This document shows, in pieces, positions 15,474 to 24,239 of a DNA stretch of 33,853 nucleotides. The notes below the pieces were generated by a model. That model had not been told where the DNA came from and made no database searches. It saw nothing but the letters and a program-made list of their open reading frames with translations. Origin of the DNA: JABMPR01 sp964508765 (GTDB lineage Bacteria > Fidelibacterota > UBA8477 > JABMPR01); assembly GCA_964508765.1 (NCBI GenBank), contig CAZDVD010000028.1, forward strand, positions 1-33,853. Reading direction: 5' to 3'. The translations under genes were made by a program, and so were the position numbers. Each line of letters starts with the position of its first letter. The first letter of the stretch is position 1.

Positions 15474-15899
15474 ATGCCAATGCCAATCAAATATCGTGAA
15501 ATGATTCCCGGGGACCATCCCTTTCTCTATAAAATGTGGGAGGAGTCTCCCGGATTGACTATCAGAAAAGCAGATACTTCGGCTGGCTTTACTACCTTTC
15601 TAAAGCGAAATCCTGGTCTCAGTATTGTGGCTGAAACCCAAGGTCGGATAATTGGTGGGATACTGGGAGGTCATGACGGTCGCTTTGGCTCTATTCATCA
15701 CGTCGTGGTGTTTCCAGAATACCGGAAACAAGGAATCGGAAGGCAGCTTGTTACTCTGAGTCTGGGAAGAATCCAGGCCGCAGGCATTGAAAAAGTTCAC
15801 ATCTTCATTAATAAAGATAACCTGGAAGGGCTCAATTTTTGGAAGAACCAGGGTTGGATTGAACGTCTAGAACTCACCATGACATCGTATACTTTTTAA
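15474..15899 (+). CDS. GNAT family N-acetyltransferase
   Basis: A 141-residue acetyltransferase of the GNAT fold. The acetyl-CoA pyrophosphate loop is EYRKQGIGRQLV (near residue 83), preceded by the strand HHVVVFPEYR and the GRIIGGILGGHDGR hairpin. The NKDNLEGLNFWKNQGW ending is typical of RimI-like or small-molecule acetyltransferases. Its substrate cannot be told. The ATG is 18 bases after lipA stops, so it may be cotranscribed with it. Confidence 0.88.
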   Translation: MPMPIKYREMIPGDHPFLYKMWEESPGLTIRKADTSAGFTTFLKRNPGLSIVAETQGRIIGGILGGHDGRFGSIHHVVVFPEYRKQGIGRQLVTLSLGRIQAAGIEKVHIFINKDNLEGLNFWKNQGWIERLELTMTSYTF

Positions 15900-16063
15900 T
15901 TTTAAGGCCCACCTTCGCAAAGACAGATCAATATTTTTCCACATTGAACTCAAGAACTCACCAAAAGGTGTTTTAGCGTTGTAATTAATGATTTATGCAG
16001 GTAAACTAAACCGCTTTACAGTATCTATCAAATAACAACAGGAAATCAAATAGGACGGTATAT

Positions 16064-17479
16064 ATGAACTTTCCATGGAATATGTTTCTAGATCTTGGTG
16101 TCATTTCAATGGCCCTACTCCTGGCCACTTTTCTTAGGGCTCGCATCAATTTTTTTCAAAAATATTTGATTCCCAACTCATTGACAGCTGGATTCATACT
16201 CCTTCCTTTTTATAATTTTCTTGCCCCCGTCGTCGGCATGTCGGAAATCGGCCTGGGAGCCATAGTGTACCATCTTTTGAGTATATCATTTATCTCCATG
16301 AGTCTTCGTAAACCAGCCTATACCAAACGCAAGGGTGACAAAAGCGTCTTTGGAACGTCGGTTTCTATTATTTCCCAGTACTCTCTCCAATCTCTGGTTG
16401 GCTTGCTCCTGACCTTTTTCTTTATGAGTACAGTCATGAAAGAGCTTTTTCCAGCATTTGGATTTTTCATGCCCCTCGGTTTTGCCTTAGGACCAGGCCA
16501 GGCCTATGCCATTGGTGAGGGTTGGGTTGAAATGGGCTTTGAAGGCGCACCAGATGTAGGTCTCACTTTTGCTGCTGTGGGATACATGTGGGCTTGTTTC
16601 GGGGGTGTCATTCTGATTAATATGGGTATCAAACGGGGTTGGTTAGGCAAAGATCAGATTGAAAAAATCAGTGCTCGTCGCTTTCGCTCCGGTGTCATGG
16701 GTCGTGGTGAAAAACTCCAGGTTGGATCCAAACTGACCACTGAATCTGAAGCCATTGACTCAGCCAGCTACAATATGGCTGTGGTACTCATGGTATACCT
16801 CTTTAGTTTCTTAATGCTCAAGGGTCTGGCCGGACTGCTTTCGTTTGCAGGACCTCTAGGAAAAGATCTTGCTGTGAATCTCTGGGGTATCAGTTTTGTT
16901 TTTGCAGCTATGGTAGCCCTCATCGTTAAAACCATTATGATTAAACTCAAGCTGGAACACACGCTGGATAATGGAGCTCTCACACGTATTGCTGGCAATA
17001 GTGTTGATATTATGGTCGCTGCGGCCGTGGGTGCTATTTCTCTGACGGTGGTTGTTCAATACTGGCTGCCAATCCTGGTCATATCAGTCATGGGTGGCGT
17101 TATTACATTCATTACTGTGATCTGGATTAGCTCACGAATCTTTGAGGACTATCAATTCCATAGAGCCCTGATCATTTATGGCGCTAGTACAGGTACGATG
17201 CCTACCGGTCTGGCGCTTTTACGTGTGGTTGATCCTGATTTTGAAACCCCGGTTGCCACGGATTACATGTATTCTACAGCCTTTACCTTTTTTCTGGTGA
17301 TCCCATTTATTCTGTCCATTAACCTTCCGGCCTATAGCATCACGAAAGCCAACCCGCTCTATTTCTGGGCGGCAATTGGAGTTGCTCTTGCATATGGATT
17401 ATTTTCACTGATTTCCCAGCGAGCCATTGGCGGCAAACGGGCGTTTGCCAAATTTACAACCCTATGGTATGAGAAATAA
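16064..17479 (+). CDS. Sodium/glutamate symporter (GltS) family carrier
   Basis: A 471-residue integral membrane protein with roughly ten to twelve hydrophobic segments, arranged as two halves. Family marks include PNSLTAGFILLPFY in the N-terminal half, the re-entrant loop region FMPLGFALGPGQAYAIGEGW, and the corresponding C-terminal GASTGTMPTGLALLRVVDP. GltS proteins import glutamate with sodium; this more distant member may carry another dicarboxylic acid. AGGA precedes the ATG. The 164-base leader holds a short piece of family A (CCTTCGCAAAGACAG at about 15909) and an A+T-rich promoter-like zone. It ends three bases from the end of the opposing gene. Confidence 0.85.
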   Translation: MNFPWNMFLDLGVISMALLLATFLRARINFFQKYLIPNSLTAGFILLPFYNFLAPVVGMSEIGLGAIVYHLLSISFISMSLRKPAYTKRKGDKSVFGTSVSIISQYSLQSLVGLLLTFFFMSTVMKELFPAFGFFMPLGFALGPGQAYAIGEGWVEMGFEGAPDVGLTFAAVGYMWACFGGVILINMGIKRGWLGKDQIEKISARRFRSGVMGRGEKLQVGSKLTTESEAIDSASYNMAVVLMVYLFSFLMLKGLAGLLSFAGPLGKDLAVNLWGISFVFAAMVALIVKTIMIKLKLEHTLDNGALTRIAGNSVDIMVAAAVGAISLTVVVQYWLPILVISVMGGVITFITVIWISSRIFEDYQFHRALIIYGASTGTMPTGLALLRVVDPDFETPVATDYMYSTAFTFFLVIPFILSINLPAYSITKANPLYFWAAIGVALAYGLFSLISQRAIGGKRAFAKFTTLWYEK

Positions 17480-17482
17480 AAT

Positions 17483-18109
17483 CTAGGGGCGCGCCCAATC
17501 ATCAAGGGGTCCTGAAAAGCCAAACCCCAGGGAAAAGAAGAGGTTTTCGGGGTCAGATGAATCCCGATGTAAACCAAAGAGGGGTGTGAAAACATAGTCA
17601 TTGCTCTTCATGACAAACTGACGACCCAGCATCAAGTCTTGTGTTTTTAATACATCCATCCTTGATCGGACATAGTTGTACTGCCCTACCACAAAATAAT
17701 TGTCTCCACCAACGATGATCGCGGGATGGTAACCAAGAAATGATTGAATTGATGTATTCGTCCAATAGGACATCCCAAAATCCACGGCGACCTTTACGGG
17801 CTCATGAACCATCAGCCATTTCACATCTGTCAGGATAGCCCCATTGGCCCAGGGTAGTCCGACAAACTTGATACCTATTTCCGTATTGTTTGAAAAACCC
17901 CGCCTGAAGAGCAGGCTGGCATCTGCCAGAAAAGCAGTTTCATCTCCATTGCTGGAATCCTGGAGGGAAATAATATTGGACATCCAGCTCAAACCGATAC
18001 CGAGGGTTTCTTTACCCACAGGTAAAACATCGGGACCTTGAAAGGTTCCCAGTGGATAACATGATATGATCATTAGAACTGATAATGACAGAAGCAGTGG
18101 TTTTTTCAA
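17483..18109 (-). CDS. Probable outer-membrane-associated lipoprotein, strand-rich, unrecognised
   Basis: A 208-residue protein with leader MKKPLLLSLSVLMIISCYPLG, ending in the lipobox-like IISC (Cys17). The mature part alternates hydrophobic and polar residues with many Gly, Asn and aromatic residues (GIGLSWMSN, LLFRRGFSNNTEIGIKF, DFGMSYWTN, LFFSLGFGFSG), which suggests a small beta barrel or beta sandwich in the outer membrane. The C-terminus does not end in the classic aromatic residue of barrel substrates. It converges on the GltS gene with a three-base gap; its stop region includes GGGCGCGCCC. No function is assigned. Confidence 0.65.
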   Translation of the reverse strand: MKKPLLLSLSVLMIISCYPLGTFQGPDVLPVGKETLGIGLSWMSNIISLQDSSNGDETAFLADASLLFRRGFSNNTEIGIKFVGLPWANGAILTDVKWLMVHEPVKVAVDFGMSYWTNTSIQSFLGYHPAIIVGGDNYFVVGQYNYVRSRMDVLKTQDLMLGRQFVMKSNDYVFTPLFGLHRDSSDPENLFFSLGFGFSGPLDDWARP

Positions 18110-18214
18110 TATCTTGTCCCCGTATTAGATGAATAAAGTTATTTTTTGCACGATTCAGATGAAACGGAAAACTGGAAGAGAACAAATAATTATCAAACAG
18201 GTTAAGGATTAATC

Positions 18215-19249
18215 ATGATTGGCATCCAATTTTCAAAACATGGTTCCAGTGAGGTCTTAGATATTTTGCCCATGGAAAATCCGCGTCCTGATGATCATCA
18301 AGTACGGGTTGAAATAAGAGCTGCCAGCCTTAATCATCTTGATCTCTGGTTACGCCGAGGATTGCCGGGCTTGAACATCCCCCTGCCCCATATCCCTGGG
18401 AGTGATGCCTCTGGTGTTATCGCTGAAATAGGATCCGCTGTGAAGGATTGGAATGTTGGAGATGAAGTGGTTATCCAACCCGGGACCTTTTGTGGAGAAT
18501 GCGAGGCGTGTCAGTCAGGTCAAGAAGACATGTGTGCCTCTTATGGGATACTCGGTGAGACACAAGGCGGGGTTCAACGACAATATATGTGTTTGTTTCC
18601 TGCGAATATTGGACCGAAACCCAAAAACCTCAGTTTTATTGAAGCCGCCGCCTTGCCCCTGGCATCGCTTACCTCATGGAATATGCTGAAAAACAGAGCT
18701 CAACTCCGCCCTGGAGAAACCCTGCTGGTTTTGGGCGCAGGTTCAGGCGTGGGTAGTATGGCGGTACAGATGGGTCGCTATCTGGGTGCTCGGGTCATAG
18801 CAACAGGTGGATCTGAAGAAAAACAGAAGCTGGCCTTTTCTCTGGGAGCTGATGAAGTCTTGAATCATCGTCAGGAAGGTTTTTCTAAACAGGTCAAAGC
18901 GCTGACTAATGGTCGCGGAGCAGATGTTGTCTTTGAACATATTGGCGCAAGTACCTGGTCGGATTCTATGAAAGCTCTGGCTGTGGGAGGGCGGATTGTG
19001 ACCTGTGGAGCAACCACTGGTGTGAAAGGCGAGGTAAACCTCAGGCACTTATTTTACAAACGGCAGTCAATACTGGGGTCAACCATGGGCTCGGTTTCTG
19101 ATTTTTACGAGTGTCTTCACCTGGCAGAGCAGAAGGCCTTGATTCCAGTTATAGACCAGGTTTTTTCTTTTCAGAATATTCGTGATGCTCATGATCATCT
19201 GGAATTTGAGCATGCCTTTGGTAAGGTGGTTTTGGAGGGTTGGGATTAA
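18215..19249 (+). CDS. Zinc-type alcohol dehydrogenase/quinone reductase family (MDR), catalytic zinc site altered
   Basis: A 344-residue medium-chain dehydrogenase/reductase. The structural zinc site is intact: Cys93, Cys96, Cys99 and Cys107 in FCGECEACQSGQEDMC. The nucleotide-binding GAGSGVGSMAVQMGRYLGARVIATG follows, and its form suggests NADPH or NADH. The catalytic zinc site is not: the usual GHE is GSD (residues 62-64) and the first ligand region reads SLNHLDLW with no Cys. Members with this pattern are often annotated as zinc-binding oxidoreductases of unclear substrate, perhaps enone or quinone reductases. AAGGAT precedes the ATG. The gene diverges from the lipoprotein gene at 17483-18109. 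A tandem 7-base repeat starts inside the stop codon. Confidence 0.88.
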   Translation: MIGIQFSKHGSSEVLDILPMENPRPDDHQVRVEIRAASLNHLDLWLRRGLPGLNIPLPHIPGSDASGVIAEIGSAVKDWNVGDEVVIQPGTFCGECEACQSGQEDMCASYGILGETQGGVQRQYMCLFPANIGPKPKNLSFIEAAALPLASLTSWNMLKNRAQLRPGETLLVLGAGSGVGSMAVQMGRYLGARVIATGGSEEKQKLAFSLGADEVLNHRQEGFSKQVKALTNGRGADVVFEHIGASTWSDSMKALAVGGRIVTCGATTGVKGEVNLRHLFYKRQSILGSTMGSVSDFYECLHLAEQKALIPVIDQVFSFQNIRDAHDHLEFEHAFGKVVLEGWD

Positions 19250-19289
19250 TTATGAATTATGAATTATGAATTATGAATTATGAATTATG
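19248..19289. repeat. Six tandem copies of AATTATG
   Basis: The 7-base unit AATTATG occurs six times without a break, the first copy using the last two bases of the dehydrogenase stop codon. A 7-base unit next to a coding end can expand or contract by slippage without altering the protein. No role is evident. Confidence 0.9.
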
Positions 19290-19354
19290 AAGTTGACAGG
19301 GTTTGCATTCTGACCCTGCTGAGGGACATTTTGTTGAGTACTTAGTGCCCATGG

Positions 19355-19440
19355 CCGTCATTGCGAGCCTGTCCGCCGTACTGCGTACTTGCAGGAAGGC
19401 GGGCGTAGCGCAGCAATCTCGACGATTCTGATTTGCAAGG
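19355..19440. repeat. Family A intergenic repeat, copy 2
   Basis: CCGTCATTGCGAG begins the element, followed by the hairpin CCTGTCCGCC...GGCGGGC (19368-19404), GTAGCGCAGCAATCTCGACG, and TTTGCAAGGATTC at the end. It is the shorter relative of copy 1 at 14201, lacking that copy's 34-base inner palindrome. It lies between two genes running toward each other, where it could also stop transcription. Confidence 0.65.
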
Positions 19441-19462
19441 ATTCTAATACCTTGAGAGCGGG

Positions 19463-19693
19463 TTACTCCTTCTCTTCTCCACCATCATGGGAGTCCCCAT
19501 CTTCACCGTCATTTTCGTTCTGCTGTTTTTCCTTGTGGTAAGAGTGCAGGGCAGCTCCGATAGCCAATCCCACAGCAATCCCGACAGCAATATTTCCTAA
19601 CGCTGCCCCCACGCCCACGCCGAGCACGAGGCCGGCACCAAGATAGCGTGGTGGATGTTTCTCTTTTTTCTCGTTTTCAGGTTCTGAATTCAT
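19463..19693 (-). CDS. Small glycine-zipper membrane protein
   Basis: A 76-residue protein with one long Gly/Ala/Val-rich hydrophobic stretch, GLVLGVGVGAALGNIAVG then IAVGLAIGAALHSY, whose regular small-residue spacing is that of glycine-zipper helices that pack or oligomerise in membranes. The N-terminus is charged (NSEPENEKKEK) and the tail is very acidic (ENDGEDGDSHDGGEEKE). It begins 14 bases after the acetoacetyl-CoA synthetase stop on the same strand, so it is probably the last gene of that transcript. Its function is unknown. Confidence 0.65.
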   Translation of the reverse strand: MNSEPENEKKEKHPPRYLGAGLVLGVGVGAALGNIAVGIAVGLAIGAALHSYHKEKQQNENDGEDGDSHDGGEEKE

Positions 19694-19707
19694 TTAGAAT
19701 CTTCTGT

Positions 19708-21657
19708 TTATTGGTTAAGAGCCCCCAAATTTTTATACAACTCCAGGGATTCTGGATTTGCCAGGGCGGATTGATTCCGGACCTCTTTACCCCCGATAAT
19801 TTTATTCACAGCAACTTCCACCTTTTTACCATTAATGGTGTACGGAATATCGGTAGTCTCAAGAATGATTGCAGGGACATGTCGGGGAGTGCAGTTCTGA
19901 CGAATAGCGGTTTTTAACTTCTTCACTAGAGCCTCATCCAACACACCACCGTCTGGCAATTTCACAAAGAGGATCACCCTTTCATCATCCTGATAGGCCT
20001 GACCCACCACAAGACTATCCGTTATTTCAGGCAGGTTCTCAACCACAGTATAAATTTCAGCGGTTCCAATACGTACACCGCCGGGGTTCAGGGTGGCATC
20101 AGAGCGACCATAGATACGCACACCACCATGATCATTGATCTCAATAAAATCCCCATGACGCCAGATGCCGGGATAATCGGCAAAGTAAGCGGAATGATAT
20201 TTTTCGCCCTCAGGGTCATTCCAAAAGAAGACAGGCATAGATGGAAACGCCTGAGTGCACACCAGTTCGCCATTTTCATTGAGCACACCCTGGCCAGAAT
20301 CATCAAAAGCCTCCACTCTCATTCCCAGACCACGGCACTGCAATTCCCCGCGATACACAGGCAGGGTTGGATTCCCCAGAACAAAACAGGAAACGATATC
20401 GGTTCCGCCCGATATGGAAGCCAGGAGGACATCCTTCTTGATGTCGCCATATACAAAGTCGAAGCTTTCTTCTGAGAGAGGCGAACCAGTAGAGAGAACG
20501 GCCCGCAATGCTGACAATTCAAAATCTTTACCTGGTTTCGATCCCGCCGACTCCAGGGCATCCAGATATTTGGCGCTGGTGCCAAAAACGGAGATATCAA
20601 GTTCCTCAGCCATCTTCCAGAGAGCTTCTGGTCCCGGGTAAAATGGATTTCCATCATAGAGGACCAGGGTAGCCCCTACGGCCAAACTGCTCACCAACCA
20701 GTTCCACATCATCCAGCCACAGGTTGTGAAATAAAAGATGGTGTCCTCACGCCTTAAATCGCAGTGGAGGATCAGTTCCTTCACATGTTGGATCAAAGTG
20801 CCACCAGCGGAATGAACGATGGATTTTGGAAGTCCCGTGGTACCAGATGAGTACATGATATACAGGGGATGATCAAAGGGAAGCGGCGTGAAACTCACGT
20901 CAGTCGCATCATTATCGATGAAATCATCCCAATGAATACTGTTGGGTACTCCTGAAAGATCTGGTGTCTGGGTATAGCTGATGACCACCACTTTTTCCAC
21001 TGATGGCAGTTCATGTAAGATGCTTTTGAGTTTTTCCAGTGAGTCAAAAAGCTTGCCGGCGTAAAAGTAACCATCAGCAGCGAAAATAAGTTTGGGCTCA
21101 ATCTGAGAGAATCGATCAAGGACCCCCTTAATGCCAAAGTCAGGAGATGAAGATGACCAGGTCGCTCCCAGGCTCGAAGCAGCCAGCATGACGATAATCG
21201 CTTCAGGAAGATTTGGGATAAATCCGGCAATACGGTCACCTCGAGTGACACCAGCATCCTGCATAGCCCGAGCGGTATGGGCGACCTGTGTATAAAGTTG
21301 GGCATAGGTCAGAGAGCGTTGAACCTGGTCTTCCCCACGGAAATGAATGGCGATCCGGTCATCCCGATAACGCAGCAGATTTTCTGCATAGTTGAGGCGG
21401 GAGTCCTGGAACCACTTTGCTCCAGGCATTTTCCCCAGGTTATCCACGACTTCGGTAGCATTTGCACTGGAAATGATCCCACCGAGATTCCATATCTCAG
21501 ACCAGAATTCAGCGGCATGATCCAGTGACCATTGATAAAGATCCTTATAGGTGTTCAGGCTCAATCCATATTTGGCATTTACATCTAGACGAAATTGAGT
21601 CATTTGGGCTTGATCCAGTTGCTCCTGGCTGGGTGTCCACATCACTTTATTGGTCAT
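19708..21657 (-). CDS. aacS: Acetoacetyl-CoA synthetase
   Basis: A 649-residue acyl-adenylate-forming ligase activating acetoacetate with ATP and CoA. It has the AacS-style N-terminal region (FWSEIWNLGGIISS), the P-loop-like YSSGTTGLPKSIVHSAGG near residue 270, GWMMWNWLVSSLAVGAT, the hinge region YGRSDATLNPGGVRIGTAEIY and the C-terminal Lys in TINGKKVEVAVNKII. Length matches AacS and acetyl-CoA-synthetase relatives. The specific AacS features are strong, so plain acetyl-CoA synthetase is less likely. It follows arfB by 17 bases. Reading with the FAH-fold gene upstream, it could feed acetoacetate from degradation or polyhydroxybutyrate turnover into central metabolism. Confidence 0.93.
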   Translation of the reverse strand: MTNKVMWTPSQEQLDQAQMTQFRLDVNAKYGLSLNTYKDLYQWSLDHAAEFWSEIWNLGGIISSANATEVVDNLGKMPGAKWFQDSRLNYAENLLRYRDDRIAIHFRGEDQVQRSLTYAQLYTQVAHTARAMQDAGVTRGDRIAGFIPNLPEAIIVMLAASSLGATWSSSSPDFGIKGVLDRFSQIEPKLIFAADGYFYAGKLFDSLEKLKSILHELPSVEKVVVISYTQTPDLSGVPNSIHWDDFIDNDATDVSFTPLPFDHPLYIMYSSGTTGLPKSIVHSAGGTLIQHVKELILHCDLRREDTIFYFTTCGWMMWNWLVSSLAVGATLVLYDGNPFYPGPEALWKMAEELDISVFGTSAKYLDALESAGSKPGKDFELSALRAVLSTGSPLSEESFDFVYGDIKKDVLLASISGGTDIVSCFVLGNPTLPVYRGELQCRGLGMRVEAFDDSGQGVLNENGELVCTQAFPSMPVFFWNDPEGEKYHSAYFADYPGIWRHGDFIEINDHGGVRIYGRSDATLNPGGVRIGTAEIYTVVENLPEITDSLVVGQAYQDDERVILFVKLPDGGVLDEALVKKLKTAIRQNCTPRHVPAIILETTDIPYTINGKKVEVAVNKIIGGKEVRNQSALANPESLELYKNLGALNQ

Positions 21658-21674
21658 GGTTGGCTCCCACCTGG

Positions 21675-22085
21675 CTATTCATCATCTGGCTTGACGCGGG
21701 TACGAAGTTGTTTCACCCGACTCCGTTTGGTTTTGGTTTCCAGTCGCCTGGTTACTGAGGCGCGAGTTGGACGGGTCGCTTTGCGCTTTTTCGGCTCTAG
21801 CTCAGCTTTCTGAAGAATCTTTTCCAGTCGTTCCATCGCCGCCAAACGGTTGGCCTCCTGATTACGATATTGTCTGGCAGTTATGGTTATAACTCCGTCT
21901 GAGTTGATACGCTGGTCCCTTAATTTTAATATCCGTTCTTTGATATGATCGGGGAGACTGGAATTCTGGCTGTCAAAACGGAGCTGAATAGCAGTAGCAA
22001 CCTTATTGACATTTTGTCCACCGGGTCCACCTGACCGGATGGCTTTGAGCTCGAGCTCACTTTCTGGAATTCTCAGGGAAGACAA
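21675..22085 (-). CDS. arfB: Alternative ribosome-rescue factor / peptidyl-tRNA hydrolase ArfB (YaeJ)
   Basis: A 136-residue release-factor-like protein that frees stalled ribosomes without a stop codon. The catalytic GGQ lies in SGGPGGQNVNKVATA (residues 18-32). The C-terminal tail is long and basic (KRKATRPTRASVTRRLETK and beyond), the feature that enters the empty mRNA channel. Length is normal. It sits six bases after the FAH-fold gene and 17 bases before aacS, in a three- or four-gene minus-strand operon whose other genes are metabolic, so the link may be chance. Confidence 0.93.
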   Translation of the reverse strand: MSSLRIPESELELKAIRSGGPGGQNVNKVATAIQLRFDSQNSSLPDHIKERILKLRDQRINSDGVITITARQYRNQEANRLAAMERLEKILQKAELEPKKRKATRPTRASVTRRLETKTKRSRVKQLRTRVKPDDE

Positions 22086-22091
22086 GCTGCT

Positions 22092-22949
22092 TCAAGCCAC
22101 CACAGTTGAGAGCATGCCCAAAGCCTGGATCTCAATATCTATTTTCTGTCCCAGGCTGAGCGTCAAATCCCTTTTGGAAGGGCTGCCAGAGCAGAAGATA
22201 TCCCCAGCAGTAACACGGGTTGATCTGGCATATTTAATCATGTCATCAAAACTAAAGTTCATCTCTTTCAGCCGGGTATCAACTTCAGTGTGTCCATTGA
22301 GACTGATCTGCATATCCATATTAAGACCCTTGCCAATCATCAGGGATTTAATCTGATCTGATGTAACCAGATAGGGTCCCAGAGAGGTAGCCTGACCCAG
22401 GGCAAAGCCTGTTTTTCCTGAAGCCTTCTCCTGAGCAGCCGTCCAATTGTTCACAATAGTGTATCCAGCAATTTCGGGGTTCTCACCCATTTTGTTAGCT
22501 GCAATTATGGTGGCGATTTCCCCCCGCGGTGAGAGTCCTGTCGGGATGAGTTCCTGACCATGACCCAGGAGTGTCTGGGTTTGTCCAAAGTCGAAAGATT
22601 CAGGAGACTCATCCACAAAGGCATTGAAAAAGCGGATGCTGGGTGGGTCGGGTATGGGGGCAAAGAAAACGATATCATCCTCAGCCTGGGCCAGAGGTCG
22701 AGCATGGATTGATAGACCTGTCGTGTCAATATTTTTAAAAGCCTCTTCCAGTTGAGAAAGCAGGGAAAAAGAACGTTGCCAATCCTCCAGAGCCAGCTTC
22801 ATGGATGAAGCCAAATTCAAAAAGTCCTGGGCATGGCGATCTTCTTTCATCCACAGAGAAGCCCGCATGACATCAATAGCCTGTCCGCCAAGAGAAAAGG
22901 CCAATCTGGGTTCCATGCGATAATCCAGTCCATAGGAGAGTAGTTTCAT
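22092..22949 (-). CDS. Fumarylacetoacetate hydrolase (FAH) fold protein with altered metal-site residues
   Basis: A product of about 285 residues from the ATG at 22949, which has AGGA eight bases upstream; the frame is open to 23069 but those 40 residues do not look conserved. The FAH-fold motifs are recognisable in order: PDPPSIRFFNAFVDE, GEIATIIAANKMGE, GYTIVNNWTAAQEK, GQATSLGPYLVTSDQ, and MIKYARSTRVTAGDIFCSGSP. In typical members the metal is held by ExE and a later Asp; here the equivalent positions read RGE and NNW, so at least two acidic ligands seem replaced by Arg and Asn. It may hydrolyse or lyse a different 2-oxoacid or have lost activity. It starts the minus-strand operon with arfB and aacS and diverges from the lipocalin pair. 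Confidence 0.7.
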   Translation of the reverse strand: MKLLSYGLDYRMEPRLAFSLGGQAIDVMRASLWMKEDRHAQDFLNLASSMKLALEDWQRSFSLLSQLEEAFKNIDTTGLSIHARPLAQAEDDIVFFAPIPDPPSIRFFNAFVDESPESFDFGQTQTLLGHGQELIPTGLSPRGEIATIIAANKMGENPEIAGYTIVNNWTAAQEKASGKTGFALGQATSLGPYLVTSDQIKSLMIGKGLNMDMQISLNGHTEVDTRLKEMNFSFDDMIKYARSTRVTAGDIFCSGSPSKRDLTLSLGQKIDIEIQALGMLSTVVA

Positions 22950-23138
22950 AAAAGTATCCTGTATTATCCGCCTTTGCGGAATGTTATTGGTCGTAAAAGA
23001 TGCACTCCGGGTCAAGGGGCTGAAAGATTTTTTAGTAGAATTATTTATCTCTGCTAACCTAAAAGACATTTAATCCTATTCGGAGACAAGTATATTTTGG
23101 ACGACAACTGAAAAAGTAAATAAGAAACGGGGAGCTTT

Positions 23139-23666
23139 ATGAAAAAAATACTAACAATCCTAATGCCCTTTTTGTGTGGAGGGTGTCTGGATATTCCTGA
23201 TGGAGTGAGTGCCATTCAGGATTTTGAATTGGATCGCTATCTGGGAAAATGGTATGAAATTGCCAGGCTGGATCACTCCTTTGAACGCGGGCTGGAGAAT
23301 GTGACTGCTGAATACGCCCTGAAACCTGATGGCGGTGTAAGTGTGACCAACAGGGGCTATTCAACCGCGCAGAAAAAATGGAAAGATGCGCAGGGGAAAG
23401 CTTTTTTTGTTGGGGATGAACAGGTCGGACATTTAAAGGTCTCGTTCTTTGGTCCCTTTTATGGCAGCTATGCTATTTTTGAACTGGATCAGGATTATCA
23501 ATATGCTTTTGTATCTGGATCCAACACCAAATACCTTTGGTTCCTGTCACGGACACCCCAGGTAAGCCAGGAACTGAGGGATCAATTTGTTGAGAAGGTG
23601 AAAGCCCTTGGGTTTGAAACCAGCAACTTAATTTTTGTAAATCAGGAAGCGGTTGAACAACCTTAA
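23139..23666 (+). CDS. blc: Outer-membrane lipocalin lipoprotein, Blc family (first of a tandem pair)
   Basis: A 175-residue lipocalin closely matching bacterial Blc, which binds lysophospholipids and fatty acids. The leader MKKILTILMPFLCGGCLDI ends at Cys16 in a weak lipobox (CGGC). The hallmark LGKWYEIARLDHSFERGLEN is followed by VTNRGYSTAQKKW, GHLKVSFFGPFYGSYAIFEL, FVSGSNTKYLWFLSRTP and the final helix with LGFETSNLIFVNQ. Length is standard. A GGGGAGC ribosome site precedes the ATG. A second lipocalin follows after 29 bases and a terminator follows that, so the pair is one transcript, diverging from the FAH-fold operon. Confidence 0.92.
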   Translation: MKKILTILMPFLCGGCLDIPDGVSAIQDFELDRYLGKWYEIARLDHSFERGLENVTAEYALKPDGGVSVTNRGYSTAQKKWKDAQGKAFFVGDEQVGHLKVSFFGPFYGSYAIFELDQDYQYAFVSGSNTKYLWFLSRTPQVSQELRDQFVEKVKALGFETSNLIFVNQEAVEQP

Positions 23667-23695
23667 AGGGAAGTAAGTTAAGGAGGGGCAATGGG

Positions 23696-24211
23696 ATGCG
23701 AAAAATATTAATCATTTTAGTGTCTATTATTGTGATTGGTTGTGGGGTGGAACAACCTGATGGTATTCAACCAGTTAAGAATTTCAATTTTAAAAAATAC
23801 ATGGGTAGGTGGTATGAGAATGCCCGTCTGGATCACCGCTTTGAACGGGGTATGAATAGCGTCACTACAGATTATTCTCGCAACGCTAATGGGAGTATAA
23901 CTATAAAGAACTCGGGTTATATGGTGAAACGGCAAGAGTGGCGCGATGCCGAGGGGTTGGCCTCTTTTGTGGATGAAGAGAAGCTGGGTTTCCTGAAGAT
24001 CTCCTATATGCGCCCCTTTTATTACCCCTATGTCATCTTCAAGGTGGACGAAGACTATGAGTGGGCTTTTGTAGCTGGCAAGGACATGTCCTTTCTATGG
24101 CTACTTTCCAGGGAGCCAGAAGTGGATTGGGATGTGAGGCAGGACTTTATCAGCGAGGCCAAAAAGTTGGGGTTTGATACATCTAAATTGATTTTTATTA
24201 AACACATCTAG
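23696..24211 (+). CDS. Outer-membrane lipocalin lipoprotein, Blc family (second of pair)
   Basis: A 171-residue Blc-type lipocalin arising from tandem duplication of the previous gene. The leader MRKILIILVSIIVIGCGVEQ has a better lipobox (VIGC, Cys16). Conserved motifs are MGRWYENARLDHRFERGMN, NSGYMVKRQEW, GFLKISYMRPFYYPYVIF and FVAGKDMSFLWLLSREPE. Compared with the first copy, the GxWYEIAR core has Asn for Ile, and the barrel rim differs, so ligand preference may have moved. AAGGAGG at 23680-23686 gives strong translation. A rho-independent terminator follows. Confidence 0.92.
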   Translation: MRKILIILVSIIVIGCGVEQPDGIQPVKNFNFKKYMGRWYENARLDHRFERGMNSVTTDYSRNANGSITIKNSGYMVKRQEWRDAEGLASFVDEEKLGFLKISYMRPFYYPYVIFKVDEDYEWAFVAGKDMSFLWLLSREPEVDWDVRQDFISEAKKLGFDTSKLIFIKHI

Positions 24212-24239
24212 TTCATTACTAACTATTATTAAACAATGA

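Noticed and set aside
17487..17496. GGGCGCGCCC palindrome at the convergent gene ends as a terminator
   Set aside because: It is short, lacks a loop and T-tract, and encodes the last codons of the minus-strand gene.
22950..23069. N-terminal extension of the FAH-fold gene
   Set aside because: Serine- and asparagine-rich and unlike the family; the ATG at 22949 has a good AGGA site.
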